From Leifsonia shinshuensis (GTDB lineage Bacteria; Actinomycetota; Actinomycetes; Actinomycetales; Microbacteriaceae): a stretch of DNA of 64,000 nucleotides. The notes beneath the pieces are model-generated. The model saw only the letters and a list, made by a program, of their open reading frames with translations. It did not search any database and was not told the DNA's origin. Positions 1 through 7,542 of the stretch are shown piece by piece; the first letter of the stretch is position 1, and every line of letters starts with the position of its first letter. Made by a program: the position numbers and the translations under genes. The stretch covers positions 3,968,001 through 4,032,000 of the forward strand of contig NZ_JACCFL010000001.1 in assembly GCF_013410375.1 (NCBI RefSeq), given 5' to 3'.

Positions 1-289
1 GTGGCACGGCGACACCTTCGAGCTCCCGGAGCGGGCGACCCGGCTGGCGTCCTCGAGCGACTACTCCAACGAGGCGTTCTCGATCGGCGGCTTCGCGCTG
101 GCGGTGCAGTTCCATCCCGAGGTGACGGACGAGATGCACGAGAAGTGGGTCGCGGACGGTTACAACGAGTTGGACGAGCACGCGATCGACCCGGAGGCCA
201 TGCGCGAGGACCGCGCCCTGTACTCCGCGCGGATGCAGGAGGCCTCCCGCGCCGCCTTCTCGGAGTGGCTGGCGGCGCTCCCCCGCTGA
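1..289 (+). CDS. Class I glutamine amidotransferase, C-terminal fragment
   Basis: The gene enters from outside the window; its first in-frame codon is at base 2 and the stop is TGA 287-289. About 95 C-terminal residues are visible. They contain WHGDTFELP early and QFHPE around residue 40; in class I glutamine amidotransferases the His and Glu of the latter motif complete the Cys-His-Glu triad that releases ammonia from glutamine. The nucleophile elbow is upstream of the window. The WHGDxF motif is common in stand-alone GMP-synthase-like amidotransferases (YfeJ-type), so a free-standing enzyme is more likely than a synthase subunit. The substrate cannot be inferred. It is convergent with tadA, 6 bp away. 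Confidence 0.8.
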   Translation, partial: WHGDTFELPERATRLASSSDYSNEAFSIGGFALAVQFHPEVTDEMHEKWVADGYNELDEHAIDPEAMREDRALYSARMQEASRAAFSEWLAALPR

Positions 290-295
290 GCCGGG

Positions 296-763
296 TCAGC
301 GCTTCGCGCGGAAGAAGTCGAGCAGCAGGTCGGCGCACTCCTCGGCGAGGACGCCGGGGTACACGGCGACCTGGTGGTTGAGCCGCCGGTCGCGGAGGAC
401 GTCGTACACCGAGCCTCCCGCACCGGCCTTCTCGTCCCACGCCCCGAAGACCACGGTCGGCACCCGCGCGGCCAGCACGGCGCCGGCGCACATCACGCAC
501 GGCTCCAGCGTGACCACCAGCGTGCAGCCCTCCAGGTGCCAGTCGTCGCGGGTCGCCGCGGCGGCGCGGAGGGCGAGGATCTCGGCGTGCGCGGTCGGGT
601 CGCGGTGCAGTTCGCGCTCGTTGCGCCCCGTCCCGATGACCTCGCCGTGCTCGTCCAGCACGAGCGCCGCGACCGGCACGTCGCCGGTGCCGAAGGCCAG
701 CCGGGCGTCCGCGACGGCACGGCGCATCCACCGCTCGTAGTCGGCGGGCACGGGAAGGGTCAC
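296..763 (-). CDS. tadA: tRNA-specific adenosine deaminase
   Basis: A 155-residue zinc-dependent deaminase that converts A34 to inosine in the anticodon of tRNA-Arg(ACG), allowing one tRNA to read CGU, CGC and CGA. The cytidine-deaminase fold signature is complete: HAE at residues 59-61 (zinc ligand His and catalytic Glu) and PCVMC at 88-92 (zinc ligands C89 and C92). Length and the N-terminal segment ending GDVPVAALV fit TadA rather than cytosine deaminase. Its substrate, a tRNA-Arg(ACG), lies in this same window at 54919-54991. It is divergent from upp with about 50 bp between the two starts. Confidence 0.93.
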   Translation of the reverse strand: MTLPVPADYERWMRRAVADARLAFGTGDVPVAALVLDEHGEVIGTGRNERELHRDPTAHAEILALRAAAATRDDWHLEGCTLVVTLEPCVMCAGAVLAARVPTVVFGAWDEKAGAGGSVYDVLRDRRLNHQVAVYPGVLAEECADLLLDFFRAKR

Positions 764-803
764 GGCTGCTCCTCGTCGGGGCCCCGGGCGGGGCCGGTTC
801 GGC

Positions 804-809
804 TAGCCT
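804..809 (+). promoter_or_regulatory. -10 element of upp (leaderless)
   Basis: TAGCCT ends 7 bases before the ATG of upp, and no purine-rich ribosome-binding site precedes the start. This TAnnnT-plus-6-to-7-base spacing is the usual arrangement for leaderless transcripts in actinobacteria. No convincing -35 box is visible. Confidence 0.5.
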
Positions 810-816
810 TGAGCCT

Positions 817-1449
817 ATGCGAGTGCACGTAGCTGACCACCCCCTCATCACCCACAAGCTCTCCGTGCTCCGCAACAAGGAGACCCCGTCGCCCGTGTTC
901 CGGGCGCTCACGGAGGAGCTCGTCACCCTGCTGGCCTACGAGGCCACCCGAGCCGTGCGGGTCGAGCCGGTGGAGATCGAGACCCCGGTGACCACGACGA
1001 TGGGCGTCACCCTCAGCCAGCCGCGCCCGCTGGTCGTCCCGATCCTGCGCGCGGGCCTCGGGATGCTGGAGGGCATGGTCCGGCTGATGCCGACCGCCGA
1101 GGTCGGCTTCCTGGGCATGGCGCGCAACGAGGAGACCCTCGAGCCGACCACCTACGCCGAGCGCCTGCCGATGGACCTCTCCGACCGGCAGTGCTTCGTC
1201 CTCGACCCGATGCTGGCGACCGGAGGCTCGCTCGGCGCCGCTATCGACTTCCTGTTCAAGCGCAACGCCGTCGACGTCACGGCCATCTGCATCCTCGCCG
1301 CCCCGGAGGGTCTGGCGGCCCTGGAGAAGGCGACCGAGGGCCGCGACGTGACCATCGTGCTCGGCGCGCTGGACGAGCGGTTGAACGAGAACGGATACAT
1401 TGTGCCCGGTCTCGGCGACGCCGGAGACCGTTTGTACGGCACTGTGTAG
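817..1449 (+). CDS. upp: Uracil phosphoribosyltransferase
   Basis: A 210-residue cytosolic salvage enzyme that makes UMP from uracil and PRPP. The PRPP-binding loop is clear around residues 128-139 ([12 protein letters not shown]), the N-terminal [15 protein letters not shown] segment is diagnostic of Upp, and the C-terminus carries the uracil-binding [10 protein letters not shown] segment. Full family length. Start ATG 817 is supported by the leaderless promoter directly upstream. It sits divergently from tadA, a common arrangement in actinobacteria, and is followed by about 420 bp without a long gene. Confidence 0.96.
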   Translation: MRVHVADHPLITHKLSVLRNKETPSPVFRALTEELVTLLAYEATRAVRVEPVEIETPVTTTMGVTLSQPRPLVVPILRAGLGMLEGMVRLMPTAEVGFLGMARNEETLEPTTYAERLPMDLSDRQCFVLDPMLATGGSLGAAIDFLFKRNAVDVTAICILAAPEGLAALEKATEGRDVTIVLGALDERLNENGYIVPGLGDAGDRLYGTV

Positions 1450-1483
1450 GGTGTCGAGCACCTCTGAAACATTCCGTCACGAT

Positions 1484-1513
1484 TTGACACGACGGGTCAC
1501 CGGGCGGTTTACT
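1484..1513 (+). promoter_or_regulatory. Promoter of the leader ORF (TTGACA / TTTACT)
   Basis: TTGACA at 1484-1489 and TTTACT at 1508-1513 are separated by 18 bases. A start site 7-8 bases downstream would fall on the A of ATG 1521, giving a leaderless mRNA for the 34-codon ORF. This is one of the closest matches to the housekeeping sigma consensus in the window. Confidence 0.6.
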
Positions 1514-1520
1514 TCTCAAC

Positions 1521-1625
1521 ATGACTGACAACTCGCGCACCCTGACCTCCTTCGAGGCCCTTGGGGATGCCGGCATGATGATGCCCGGCCGCGACTCGGT
1601 CATGTGTTGCCGAATGTGTCGCTAA
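1521..1625 (+). CDS. Putative cysteine-rich leader peptide, 34 aa
   Basis: A short ORF too small for ordinary gene calling. It begins exactly where a leaderless transcript from the promoter at 1484-1513 would begin and has no ribosome-binding site. The peptide is polar until its end, which reads SVMCCRMCR, with cysteines 29, 30 and 33 immediately before the stop. Clusters of one amino acid at the end of a leader ORF are typical of ribosome-mediated attenuation; cysteine-ended leader peptides are known in actinobacteria upstream of sulfur genes. The next coding gene is the winged-helix protein at 1871, 245 bases further on. The intervening RNA holds a small hairpin at 1657-1676 and another at 1727-1745, but I see no clean terminator/antiterminator pair. 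Cysteine sensing is inference. Confidence 0.45.
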   Translation: MTDNSRTLTSFEALGDAGMMMPGRDSVMCCRMCR

Positions 1626-1870
1626 TCTGACGACCCTTTCGCCGAGCGGTCGCCCACCGACGCAGACGAGCGTCGGCACCGGGCACAGCTCCCCGGGCGC
1701 GCCACACGAACGCACCCGCGCATCAGTCCCTTTCTGAACAGGGACACCTCGTCACACCGGAGAACCCGTCCCGGCACATCCTCCTCAGCAGCTCCATCCG
1801 GAGCTCGAACGCAGGAGACCAGCCGTACCCGGGTCCGGACGCATCATCATCACCGAAGGACTCCCCTCCC

Positions 1871-2572
1871 ATGTCTCTCGCAACCGTCGACACCCTCCGC
1901 CCCTCCGCTCCCGCCCCGGTCGCCGCTCCCGCGCCGGCCCCCCGCCTCCGCGCCGTCCCCGAGGGGACCGAGGCCCGCGGCTTCGTCCTCTACGTCGGCA
2001 TCGACGAGCTGAAGGCCGCCGCCGCCGGCACCGACCTCGGCCGCATCGTCGAGGCCCTCAAGCAGCTGACCGCCGAGCTGGCCCCGGAGGCCGAGACCTA
2101 CGCCGCCGTCGCCCTCGCCCCGGCCGGCGCCGGCGGCCGCGATGTGGACGTCGTCCGCCTCGCCCTGCAGGACCCGGCCGCGATCGCCAAGCACCGCCAC
2201 ACCGCGACCGTCGACGAGGACGAGGACCGCGCCGCCTCCGGCGTCGTCGTCGACATCTCGCGCAAGCGCCTGGTGCTCGACAACCAGACCGTCTCGCTCA
2301 CCTACAAGGAGTTCGAGCTCCTGCAGTACCTGGTGCTGCGCGAGGGCCGCACCATCGAGCGCGCCGAGTTGATCTCCTCGCTCTGGTCGAACGCCGACGA
2401 GGACGAGATCCCGAACGAGCGCACCATCGACGTCCACGTCCGCCGCTTGCGCGCCAAGCTGGGCCGCTACGAGGACATCGTGCGCACCGTGCGCGGCGTC
2501 GGCTACCGCTTCGACCGTCACGCCGACGTGTCCATCCGCCACGCCAGCGCCCCCTCCCCCGACCTCTTCTAA
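1871..2572 (+). CDS. Winged-helix DNA-binding protein (OmpR/PhoB-type, no receiver)
   Basis: A 233-residue protein. Residues 1-45 are Ala/Pro-rich and probably disordered, 45-115 form a small domain I do not recognise, and about 128-220 are a C-terminal OmpR/PhoB winged helix (FELLQYLVLREGRTIERAEL, then TIDVHVRRLRAKLG and VRGVGYRF, the classical recognition helix and wing). The usual N-terminal phosphoacceptor domain is absent, so it is not a standard response regulator. Start ATG 1871 follows an AGGA-type site. No partner kinase is adjacent. The upstream leader ORF and long 5' region suggest its expression is controlled after initiation. Regulon unknown. Confidence 0.8.
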   Translation: MSLATVDTLRPSAPAPVAAPAPAPRLRAVPEGTEARGFVLYVGIDELKAAAAGTDLGRIVEALKQLTAELAPEAETYAAVALAPAGAGGRDVDVVRLALQDPAAIAKHRHTATVDEDEDRAASGVVVDISRKRLVLDNQTVSLTYKEFELLQYLVLREGRTIERAELISSLWSNADEDEIPNERTIDVHVRRLRAKLGRYEDIVRTVRGVGYRFDRHADVSIRHASAPSPDLF

Positions 2573-2591
2573 GCCGTCGCGATCCAGCCCG

Positions 2592-2649
2592 CGAGCACAG
2601 GAAAACCGTCGCGATCCTGAGGTGGATCACGACGGTTTTCCTGTGCTCG
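2592..2649. terminator. Bidirectional intrinsic terminator
   Basis: A near-perfect inverted repeat of about 25 bp per arm (arms 2592-2616 and 2625-2649, one mismatch) with a small loop lies between the converging winged-helix gene and the ABC permease gene. Each arm contains GGAAAACC or its complement, so both directions carry a T-run inside the stem base. Confidence 0.75.
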
Positions 2650-2668
2650 GCGGCTGCGGGGGGCGGCG

Positions 2669-3493
2669 TCAGGCGGAGCGCTGGTAGATGCGGAAGGCGT
2701 TCGTGGCCAGCGCGGCCATGACGACGGCCAGGGCGGCCAGGAGGCCGGCGTGGCCCCAGAGGCTCGCCCAGTCCGGCGTCGCGCTCAAGGCCTCGCGACC
2801 GACGATCACCGCCCACTCGAACGGGTTGTAGGCAGCGGCGTTCCGCACCCACTCCGGCGACAGCCTGGTGTTCATGATCGCCGAGCTGAGGAACATCAGC
2901 GGCAGCGTGATGAGCTGCGAGATGCCGATCAGCGCGGTCTGGTCGCGGGCGAGAAGCGCCACCGCGTTGGAGAAGGAGCAGAACACCGCGGTCAGCAGCA
3001 CCACCCCGAGCAGGAGCAGCAGCATCCCGCCCAGGCCGCCGTCGAAGCGCGCGCCCGCCCAGAAGGCGATCCCGACCACGATGAGCGACTGCACGACGGC
3101 CAGGATCGACTGGTAGACGAGCGTCGACACGATCATCGCGCCGCGGTTGGTGGGCGACGTGAGGAAGCGGTCCATCACGCCGCGGTCCATGTCCTGGATG
3201 TACACGGTGCCCGACCAGGCGCTCCCGAACAGCGCGAGCATCATCACGACGCCCGGCGTCAGGAACTCGAGGTAGCTCTGCCCGACACCGAACCCGGGGA
3301 TCTCGATGACGGACTTGAAGAGCTGCCCGAACAGCAGTAGCCAGATCACCGGCTGCACCAGGTTCATCACCAGGAACGCGGGCATCCGCATCGCCCAGCG
3401 GAGCTGGCGGCCGGTGAGCAGCAGCGTGTGGGTCAGGAAGGTCGGCCCCGGGCGGCGCACGGTGCGGGGCGGGACGGTCGCGATGGCGGTCAT
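2669..3493 (-). CDS. ABC-2 type exporter permease (DrrB-like)
   Basis: A 274-residue integral membrane subunit of an ATP-driven exporter. After a short cytosolic N-terminus there are about six hydrophobic segments, with the amphipathic GQLFKSVIEIPGFG region and the LTSPTNRGAMIVS loop typical of the ABC-2 (DrrB/NodJ) family. Start ATG 3493 overlaps the stop of the upstream ATPase gene by four bases (ATGA), which couples translation of the two subunits. Together with the ATPase and the PadR gene this resembles drug or lipid exporters induced through a PadR repressor. The substrate cannot be told from sequence. Confidence 0.88.
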   Translation of the reverse strand: MTAIATVPPRTVRRPGPTFLTHTLLLTGRQLRWAMRMPAFLVMNLVQPVIWLLLFGQLFKSVIEIPGFGVGQSYLEFLTPGVVMMLALFGSAWSGTVYIQDMDRGVMDRFLTSPTNRGAMIVSTLVYQSILAVVQSLIVVGIAFWAGARFDGGLGGMLLLLLGVVLLTAVFCSFSNAVALLARDQTALIGISQLITLPLMFLSSAIMNTRLSPEWVRNAAAYNPFEWAVIVGREALSATPDWASLWGHAGLLAALAVVMAALATNAFRIYQRSA

Positions 3494-4503
3494 GATGCGG
3501 TCTCCAGAACGTGCTCGGCGGACTCCTGCGCCCGCGTGAAGGTGCGGCCGGTGTGCCGCAGGTAGACGTCGTCCAGGCTGGGCCGGGCGACCGTGGCGGA
3601 GGCGACGACGACGGCCGCGGCCTCCAGGGCGGCGAGCGCGGCGGGCAGGGTGGCGGCGCCGTTGTCCGCGCGGGCGCGCAGCGTCCGTCCGTCGCCGCCG
3701 ACCTCGCGCAGGGCGCCGACCCGCTCCAGCGCCGCGAGCGCCACGACGGCGTCGGCGTCCGGTGCGAGCTCCACGATCACGGCGTCGCCGCGGAGACCGT
3801 TCTTCAGCTCCTCCGGGGTGCCGCCGGTGACGATGCGGCCGTGGTCGACGATCGCCAGCCGGTCGGCGAGGCGGTCGGCCTCGTCCAGGTAGTGGGTCGT
3901 GAGCAGCACGGTGAGGTTCTCGGCCCCGGTCATCCGCTCCAGCTCCGCCCACAGCTCGGCGCGCGCCTCCGGGTCGAGGCCGGTGGTCGGCTCGTCCAGG
4001 AAGAGCACCTCCGGCCGGTGCATGAGCCCGATCGCGACGTCCAGCTTGCGCGCCATGCCGCCGGAGTAGGTCTTGACCTGGCGACCGGCGTGCTCGGTGA
4101 GCCCGAACCGGTCGAGCAGCGCGCGGGCGCGGGCCTTCGCGTCGCGGCCGCTCATCCCCTGCAGCCGCCCCGCGAGGACGAGGTTCTCCGCTCCGGTGTC
4201 GTTGGGGTCGGAGACGGGCTTCTGAGCAACGAACCCGATCGCCCTGCGCACCCGGCCGGGGTTGCGGTTCACGTCGATCCCGGCGACGAAGGCGGTCCCG
4301 GAGTCGGCGCGGGCGAGCGTGGACAGGATCTTCATGGTGGTGGACTTGCCGGCGCCGTTGGGGCCGAGGAGTCCGAAGACGGTGCCGGAGGCGACCTCGA
4401 AGCCGAGGTCGTCGACGGCGCGGACGACGGGCTTGCCCCGGCCTCCGCTGTAGGACTTGACGAGGTGCTCGGCGGCGATCGCCGAGCCGGTGCGTGGTGC
4501 CAC
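3490..4503 (-). CDS. Daunorubicin-resistance-type ABC transporter ATPase (DrrA-like)
   Basis: A 337-residue nucleotide-binding subunit pairing with the downstream permease. It has Walker A GPNGAGKST, the signature YSGGMARKLDVAIGL, Walker B VLFLDEPTTGLD and the switch histidine in TTHYLDEADRLADR. The C-terminal 80 residues (about 255-337) match the DrrA regulatory extension (SLDDVYLRHTG). I chose GTG 4503 because AAAGGAAG lies 7 bases upstream; an in-frame ATG at 4545 would add 14 residues but lacks a clear ribosome-binding site. The padR gene lies upstream in the same direction, separated by a hairpin at 4610-4641. Confidence 0.88.
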   Translation of the reverse strand: MAPRTGSAIAAEHLVKSYSGGRGKPVVRAVDDLGFEVASGTVFGLLGPNGAGKSTTMKILSTLARADSGTAFVAGIDVNRNPGRVRRAIGFVAQKPVSDPNDTGAENLVLAGRLQGMSGRDAKARARALLDRFGLTEHAGRQVKTYSGGMARKLDVAIGLMHRPEVLFLDEPTTGLDPEARAELWAELERMTGAENLTVLLTTHYLDEADRLADRLAIVDHGRIVTGGTPEELKNGLRGDAVIVELAPDADAVVALAALERVGALREVGGDGRTLRARADNGAATLPAALAALEAAAVVVASATVARPSLDDVYLRHTGRTFTRAQESAEHVLETAS

Positions 4504-4609
4504 GAGTGGCTTCCTTTCATCTCGGGCAGCCACCGCGGCGGGCATATCATGGAGAAAGCCCTCGGTGACTGTTGACGCAGGTTCCGCAAGGAACGGAATC
4601 GAAGGTGTG

Positions 4610-4641
4610 GATGGCCGGAGAGTTGCCGCTCTCCGGCCATC
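4610..4641. terminator. Hairpin between padR and the ABC exporter genes
   Basis: A perfect 13-bp stem (4610-4622 with 4629-4641, GC-rich) with a 6-base loop. It lies just past the padR stop on the minus strand. There is no strong T-run, so it may only attenuate read-through from padR into the exporter genes. Confidence 0.5.
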
Positions 4642-4662
4642 GTTCTGTCTGCTGTGCGGCGC

Positions 4663-5370
4663 TCAGGTGCCTGCCGGGCTGGGCGCTTCCGCCGTGCCGA
4701 ACAGGTCGGCCACCTCCCGTCCGAAGTCTCCTGCGGCGATCCGGTCGCGGATCTCCGCCATGTCGTGGCCCTGGCCGAACAGCTCCCAGAGCCGCTCCCA
4801 CCAGTCGACGCCGCCGAGCGACCGGTCGCGGATGCGCGCGGCGAGGTCGGCGACGAAGGCGCGCTCCGCCTCCATGATCGCGACGCGGTACCGGGACTCG
4901 ATCATGAAGAGCTCGGGCAGCGGGAGGGCGAGCGCGCGTTCGTACTCGCCGGCCCGCTCGGCGAGCTCGGCGTCCAGGAGGTCGCGCCGGCGTTCCAGCA
5001 GCTCGGCGGCGACCTCCGGGGCGAGCATCGGCAGCAGCGACAGGCCGGTCTCGATCGCGGGGTACTCCTTGACCGGGACGGCGATGAGCTCGCGCATCCA
5101 GCCGTCGGCCTCCGCGCGCCCGGCCTCCGTGATCTCGTACACCACCCGCTCCGGACGGTTGCCCTCGCGCTCGGTCTGCGCCACGCGGATGAAGCCGTGC
5201 TTCTCCAGCGACTTGATGACGGCGTAGAGGGAGCCGAAGTTGAGGCGGATGCTGTCCTCTTTGCCGCGCTCCCGCATCGTCGTCGTCATCTCGTACGGAT
5301 ACATCGGCTTCTCCCAGAGGCAGGCCAGGACGGCCAGCGCCAGAGGGTTGGACACCGCTCGCTTGGCCAT
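4663..5370 (-). CDS. PadR family transcriptional regulator
   Basis: A 235-residue repressor-type protein. Residues 1-85 form the PadR winged helix (NPLALAVLACLWEKPMYPYE and FGSLYAVIKSLEKHGFI), followed by a longer helical C-terminal region (residues 100-220) used for dimerisation in the PadR-s2/Vir-type subfamily. The start is fixed by GGAGGTG upstream. A perfect palindrome at 5381-5404 overlaps its own promoter, so autoregulation is likely, and the ABC exporter genes directly downstream are the probable regulated targets. PadR-linked exporters usually respond to the exported drug; the ligand here is unknown. Confidence 0.9.
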   Translation of the reverse strand: MAKRAVSNPLALAVLACLWEKPMYPYEMTTTMRERGKEDSIRLNFGSLYAVIKSLEKHGFIRVAQTEREGNRPERVVYEITEAGRAEADGWMRELIAVPVKEYPAIETGLSLLPMLAPEVAAELLERRRDLLDAELAERAGEYERALALPLPELFMIESRYRVAIMEAERAFVADLAARIRDRSLGGVDWWERLWELFGQGHDMAEIRDRIAAGDFGREVADLFGTAEAPSPAGT

Positions 5371-5380
5371 TGCTCACCTC

Positions 5381-5404
5381 CGAATACTCTGATTAGAGTA
5401 TTCG
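5381..5404. promoter_or_regulatory. PadR operator palindrome
   Basis: A perfect 10-bp inverted repeat (CGAATACTCT / AGAGTATTCG) around a 4-base centre, ending 10 bases before the padR start codon. A TTGACT box on the minus strand (5421-5426) and an AATACT-like -10 at about 18 bp spacing place the palindrome over the promoter. PadR sites often contain ATAC/GTAT half-sites, as here. Confidence 0.75.
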
Positions 5405-5423
5405 ACTTCGGATAGGCAAAAGT

Positions 5424-5454
5424 CAAGCCTCCCGGCCGAAGACCGGGAGGCTTG
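5424..5454 (-). terminator. Intrinsic terminator of the Old Yellow Enzyme gene
   Basis: A perfect 12-bp stem (CAAGCCTCCCGG with its complement, 5424-5435 and 5443-5454). On the minus strand it is followed by ACTTTTGCC, giving a short T-run 13 bases after the stop of the 5467-6540 gene. Confidence 0.75.
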
Positions 5455-5466
5455 ATGTGCCTGCGA

Positions 5467-6540
5467 CTACGCGCTCAGGCGCGGGTAGTCCGTGTAGCCC
5501 TCGGCGCCCGGGCTGTAGAAGGTCGCCGGGTTGGGCTCGTTCTCCGGGTGCTCGCCCTTCCAGCGCTCCACCAGGTCGGGGTTGGCGATGGCGAGACGCC
5601 CCACGGCCACCGCGTCCGCGTGCGCGTCCTCGACCAGCGTGATCGCCTCGTCGCGCGTGGTGACCGAAGCGAAGCCGCTGTTCACGATGAACGGGCCTCC
5701 GAAGCGCCGGCGCAGGTCCTGGACGAGCGGGCTGGTGGGGTCGCTGTGCAGCACGCTCACATAGGCGAGGCCGAGCGGCGCGAGCCCGTCGACCACGGCC
5801 TGGTAGGTGGCGGTGGCGTCGGCGAGGTCGGTCTCGAAGACATCCTGGATGTTGTGCATCGGTGACAGGCGGATGCCCACCCGCCCGGCGCCCACGGCCT
5901 CGGCGATCGCGGTGGTCACCTCGACGACGAAGCGCGCCCGCGCCTCCGGGGACCCGCCGTACTGGTCGTCGCGGACGTTGGAGACCGGCGAGAGGAACTG
6001 GTGCAGGAGGTAGCCGTTGGCGCCGTGCACCTCGACCCCGTCGAGCCCGGCCGCGATGGCGTTCTTCGCCGCCGTGACGAACTCGTCGCGCACGGTCGCG
6101 AGCTCGTCGGTGGTGAGCGCGTGCGGCACCGGGTAGGCGACCTTGCCGGTGGTGGTGCGCGTCTCGCCGTCGATCGCGACGGCGCTCGGCGCGACGATCC
6201 GGTCCGTCCCCGTGATCAGCGGGTGCGAGACGCGACCGCTGTGCATGAGCTGCATGACGATGCGGCCGCCCTCGGCGTGCACGGCGTCGGCGACGGCGCG
6301 CCAGCCGGCGATCTGCTCCTCCGTGACGATGCCCGGCTGGCCGGGGTACGCACGCGACTCGTGACTCGGGTAGGTGCCCTCGGAGATGATGAGGCCGACG
6401 CTCGCCCGCTGCGCATAGTGTTCCGCGACCAGGGGCCCGGGGATGCCGGCCTCGCCCGAACGCGTCCGGGTGAGCGGCGCCATCACGACGCGGTTGGGAA
6501 GGTGGAGATCGCCGAGCGAGACGGGGGAGAACAGATCCAT
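5467..6540 (-). CDS. Old Yellow Enzyme-family NADH:flavin oxidoreductase (alkene reductase)
   Basis: A 357-residue FMN-dependent TIM-barrel enzyme that reduces activated C=C bonds (enones, nitroesters, maleimides) with NAD(P)H. The FMN-binding N-terminus LPNRVVMAPLTRTRS, the substrate-binding pair in VHGANGYLLHQFL (HxxN), the DQYGGS loop and the C-terminal phosphate-binding segment FIVNSGFASVT are all present. ATG 6540 starts directly at the conserved MDLFSPVSLG; sequence further upstream in the same frame is not conserved. It has its own terminator. The role is probably xenobiotic or electrophile detoxification. The MarR gene transcribed away from it, about 440 bp upstream, is a possible regulator. 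Confidence 0.92.
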   Translation of the reverse strand: MDLFSPVSLGDLHLPNRVVMAPLTRTRSGEAGIPGPLVAEHYAQRASVGLIISEGTYPSHESRAYPGQPGIVTEEQIAGWRAVADAVHAEGGRIVMQLMHSGRVSHPLITGTDRIVAPSAVAIDGETRTTTGKVAYPVPHALTTDELATVRDEFVTAAKNAIAAGLDGVEVHGANGYLLHQFLSPVSNVRDDQYGGSPEARARFVVEVTTAIAEAVGAGRVGIRLSPMHNIQDVFETDLADATATYQAVVDGLAPLGLAYVSVLHSDPTSPLVQDLRRRFGGPFIVNSGFASVTTRDEAITLVEDAHADAVAVGRLAIANPDLVERWKGEHPENEPNPATFYSPGAEGYTDYPRLSA

Positions 6541-6976
6541 CGAGGGAAGCCTTTCGGTAGATGGGGATGCGGCCGATCGGGCGCAGCCTGCGCCGGGCAC
6601 GGCCCCTGACGTGAACAGAGCGCGCAACCGCACTATTCCGACCGGCCGGTCCACCCTCAGCGGGGGGATAACCTTCCCCAAGAGAATTCGCAGCAAAAAT
6701 AACGACTTGATAACTAGCACCCGTTACCTCTTCGTTATATAGTTCAAGAGCAATGGTTGTTTGCTGTGGCAGCCATCGCGGAATGTGATTGCAGGACACT
6801 CTTGGTGCAAGGGAGAGGGCCGGCCGCTAGCCTCTGCGGCCGGCCCTCAATCTTTCTAACTCGCCCGGGCCGCGGTCCCCGTCCTCCGGAATGCCGTGCT
6901 GGCACGGATGAGCAGTGTCGGCGCATGATGAGAAGATGCGAACGCATTGACCAGTCGAGCGCGAAGGGGTGTCGCC
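6541..6976. other. Divergent intergenic region with an AT-rich block
   Basis: No long gene. Bases 6670-6750 are strikingly AT-rich against the GC-rich surroundings and probably hold the promoters of the flanking divergent genes (TTGATA at 6707-6712; TATAGT at 6738-6743, although their spacing is too long for one promoter). An 11-codon ORF at 6753-6788 (MVVCCGSHRGM) begins about 10 bases after TATAGT and has adjacent cysteines. A strong hairpin follows at 6815-6848. Confidence 0.5.
6815..6848 (+). terminator. Strong hairpin with T-rich tail
   Basis: A perfect 13-bp GC-rich stem (6815-6827 with 6836-6848), an 8-base loop, then AATCTTTCT. It looks like an intrinsic terminator on the plus strand, yet no annotated plus-strand gene ends before it, so it may end a small RNA or act as an attenuator ahead of marR. 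Confidence 0.6.
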
Positions 6977-7444
6977 ATGAGCATGGGCACGACCACGGCA
7001 GGTCCCGCGAAGCGATCCAGGACGACCGCGGTCTCGGCGTGGGAGTCGCTCTTCCGCGCGCAGGTGGCCGTCATGCGGACGCTGGCGGCCGAGTTCCCGA
7101 CCAGGGACATCTCGTTCAACGAGTACGACGTCCTGTTCAACCTCTCGCGCCAGCCCGACCGCTCGCTGCGGCTGCGCGACCTCAACAAGCACGTCCTGCT
7201 CACCCAGCCGAGCGTGAGCAGGCTGGTCGACCGGCTGGCCGCACGCGGCTTCGTCGCAAAGGTCCCGGAGCCCTCCGACGCGCGCGGGACCATCATCACG
7301 CTGACCGACACCGGCTTCGAGATGTTCCGCCGGGTCGCGTTCGACCACATGCGCTCGATCGCCCAGCGCGTCGGCACACGGCTGGACAACGACGAACTGG
7401 AGCAGCTGGCCGCCCTGTGCGACAAGCTCCGCGGCGACGAGTGA
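6977..7444 (+). CDS. MarR family transcriptional regulator
   Basis: A 155-residue dimeric winged-helix regulator. Helices 3-4 of the DNA-binding domain are visible as LRLRDLNKHVLLTQPSVSRLVDRLAARGFV with the wing at PEPSDARGTIITLT; terminal helices dimerise. ATG 6977 is chosen because AAGGGG lies 8 bases upstream and the conserved region begins soon after. MarR proteins usually repress detoxification or efflux genes; the divergent Old Yellow Enzyme gene is the best neighbouring candidate, though the long intergenic region leaves this open. Confidence 0.9.
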   Translation: MSMGTTTAGPAKRSRTTAVSAWESLFRAQVAVMRTLAAEFPTRDISFNEYDVLFNLSRQPDRSLRLRDLNKHVLLTQPSVSRLVDRLAARGFVAKVPEPSDARGTIITLTDTGFEMFRRVAFDHMRSIAQRVGTRLDNDELEQLAALCDKLRGDE

Positions 7445-7529
7445 CGGCGATCGCTTCGGCACAGGCGGGTTCCTGAACGAGTTCTCCACAAGCCGGGCGG
7501 AACCTCGGGGACCCGCCAAGCGGCACGCG

Positions 7530-7535
7530 TATCAT
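7530..7535 (+). promoter_or_regulatory. -10 element of the penicillin-binding protein gene
   Basis: TATCAT ends 7 bases before ATG 7543 and overlaps the alternative ATG at 7534. With no Shine-Dalgarno sequence upstream, this favours a leaderless transcript and the 7543 start. Confidence 0.45.
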
Positions 7536-7542
7536 GGCGCGC

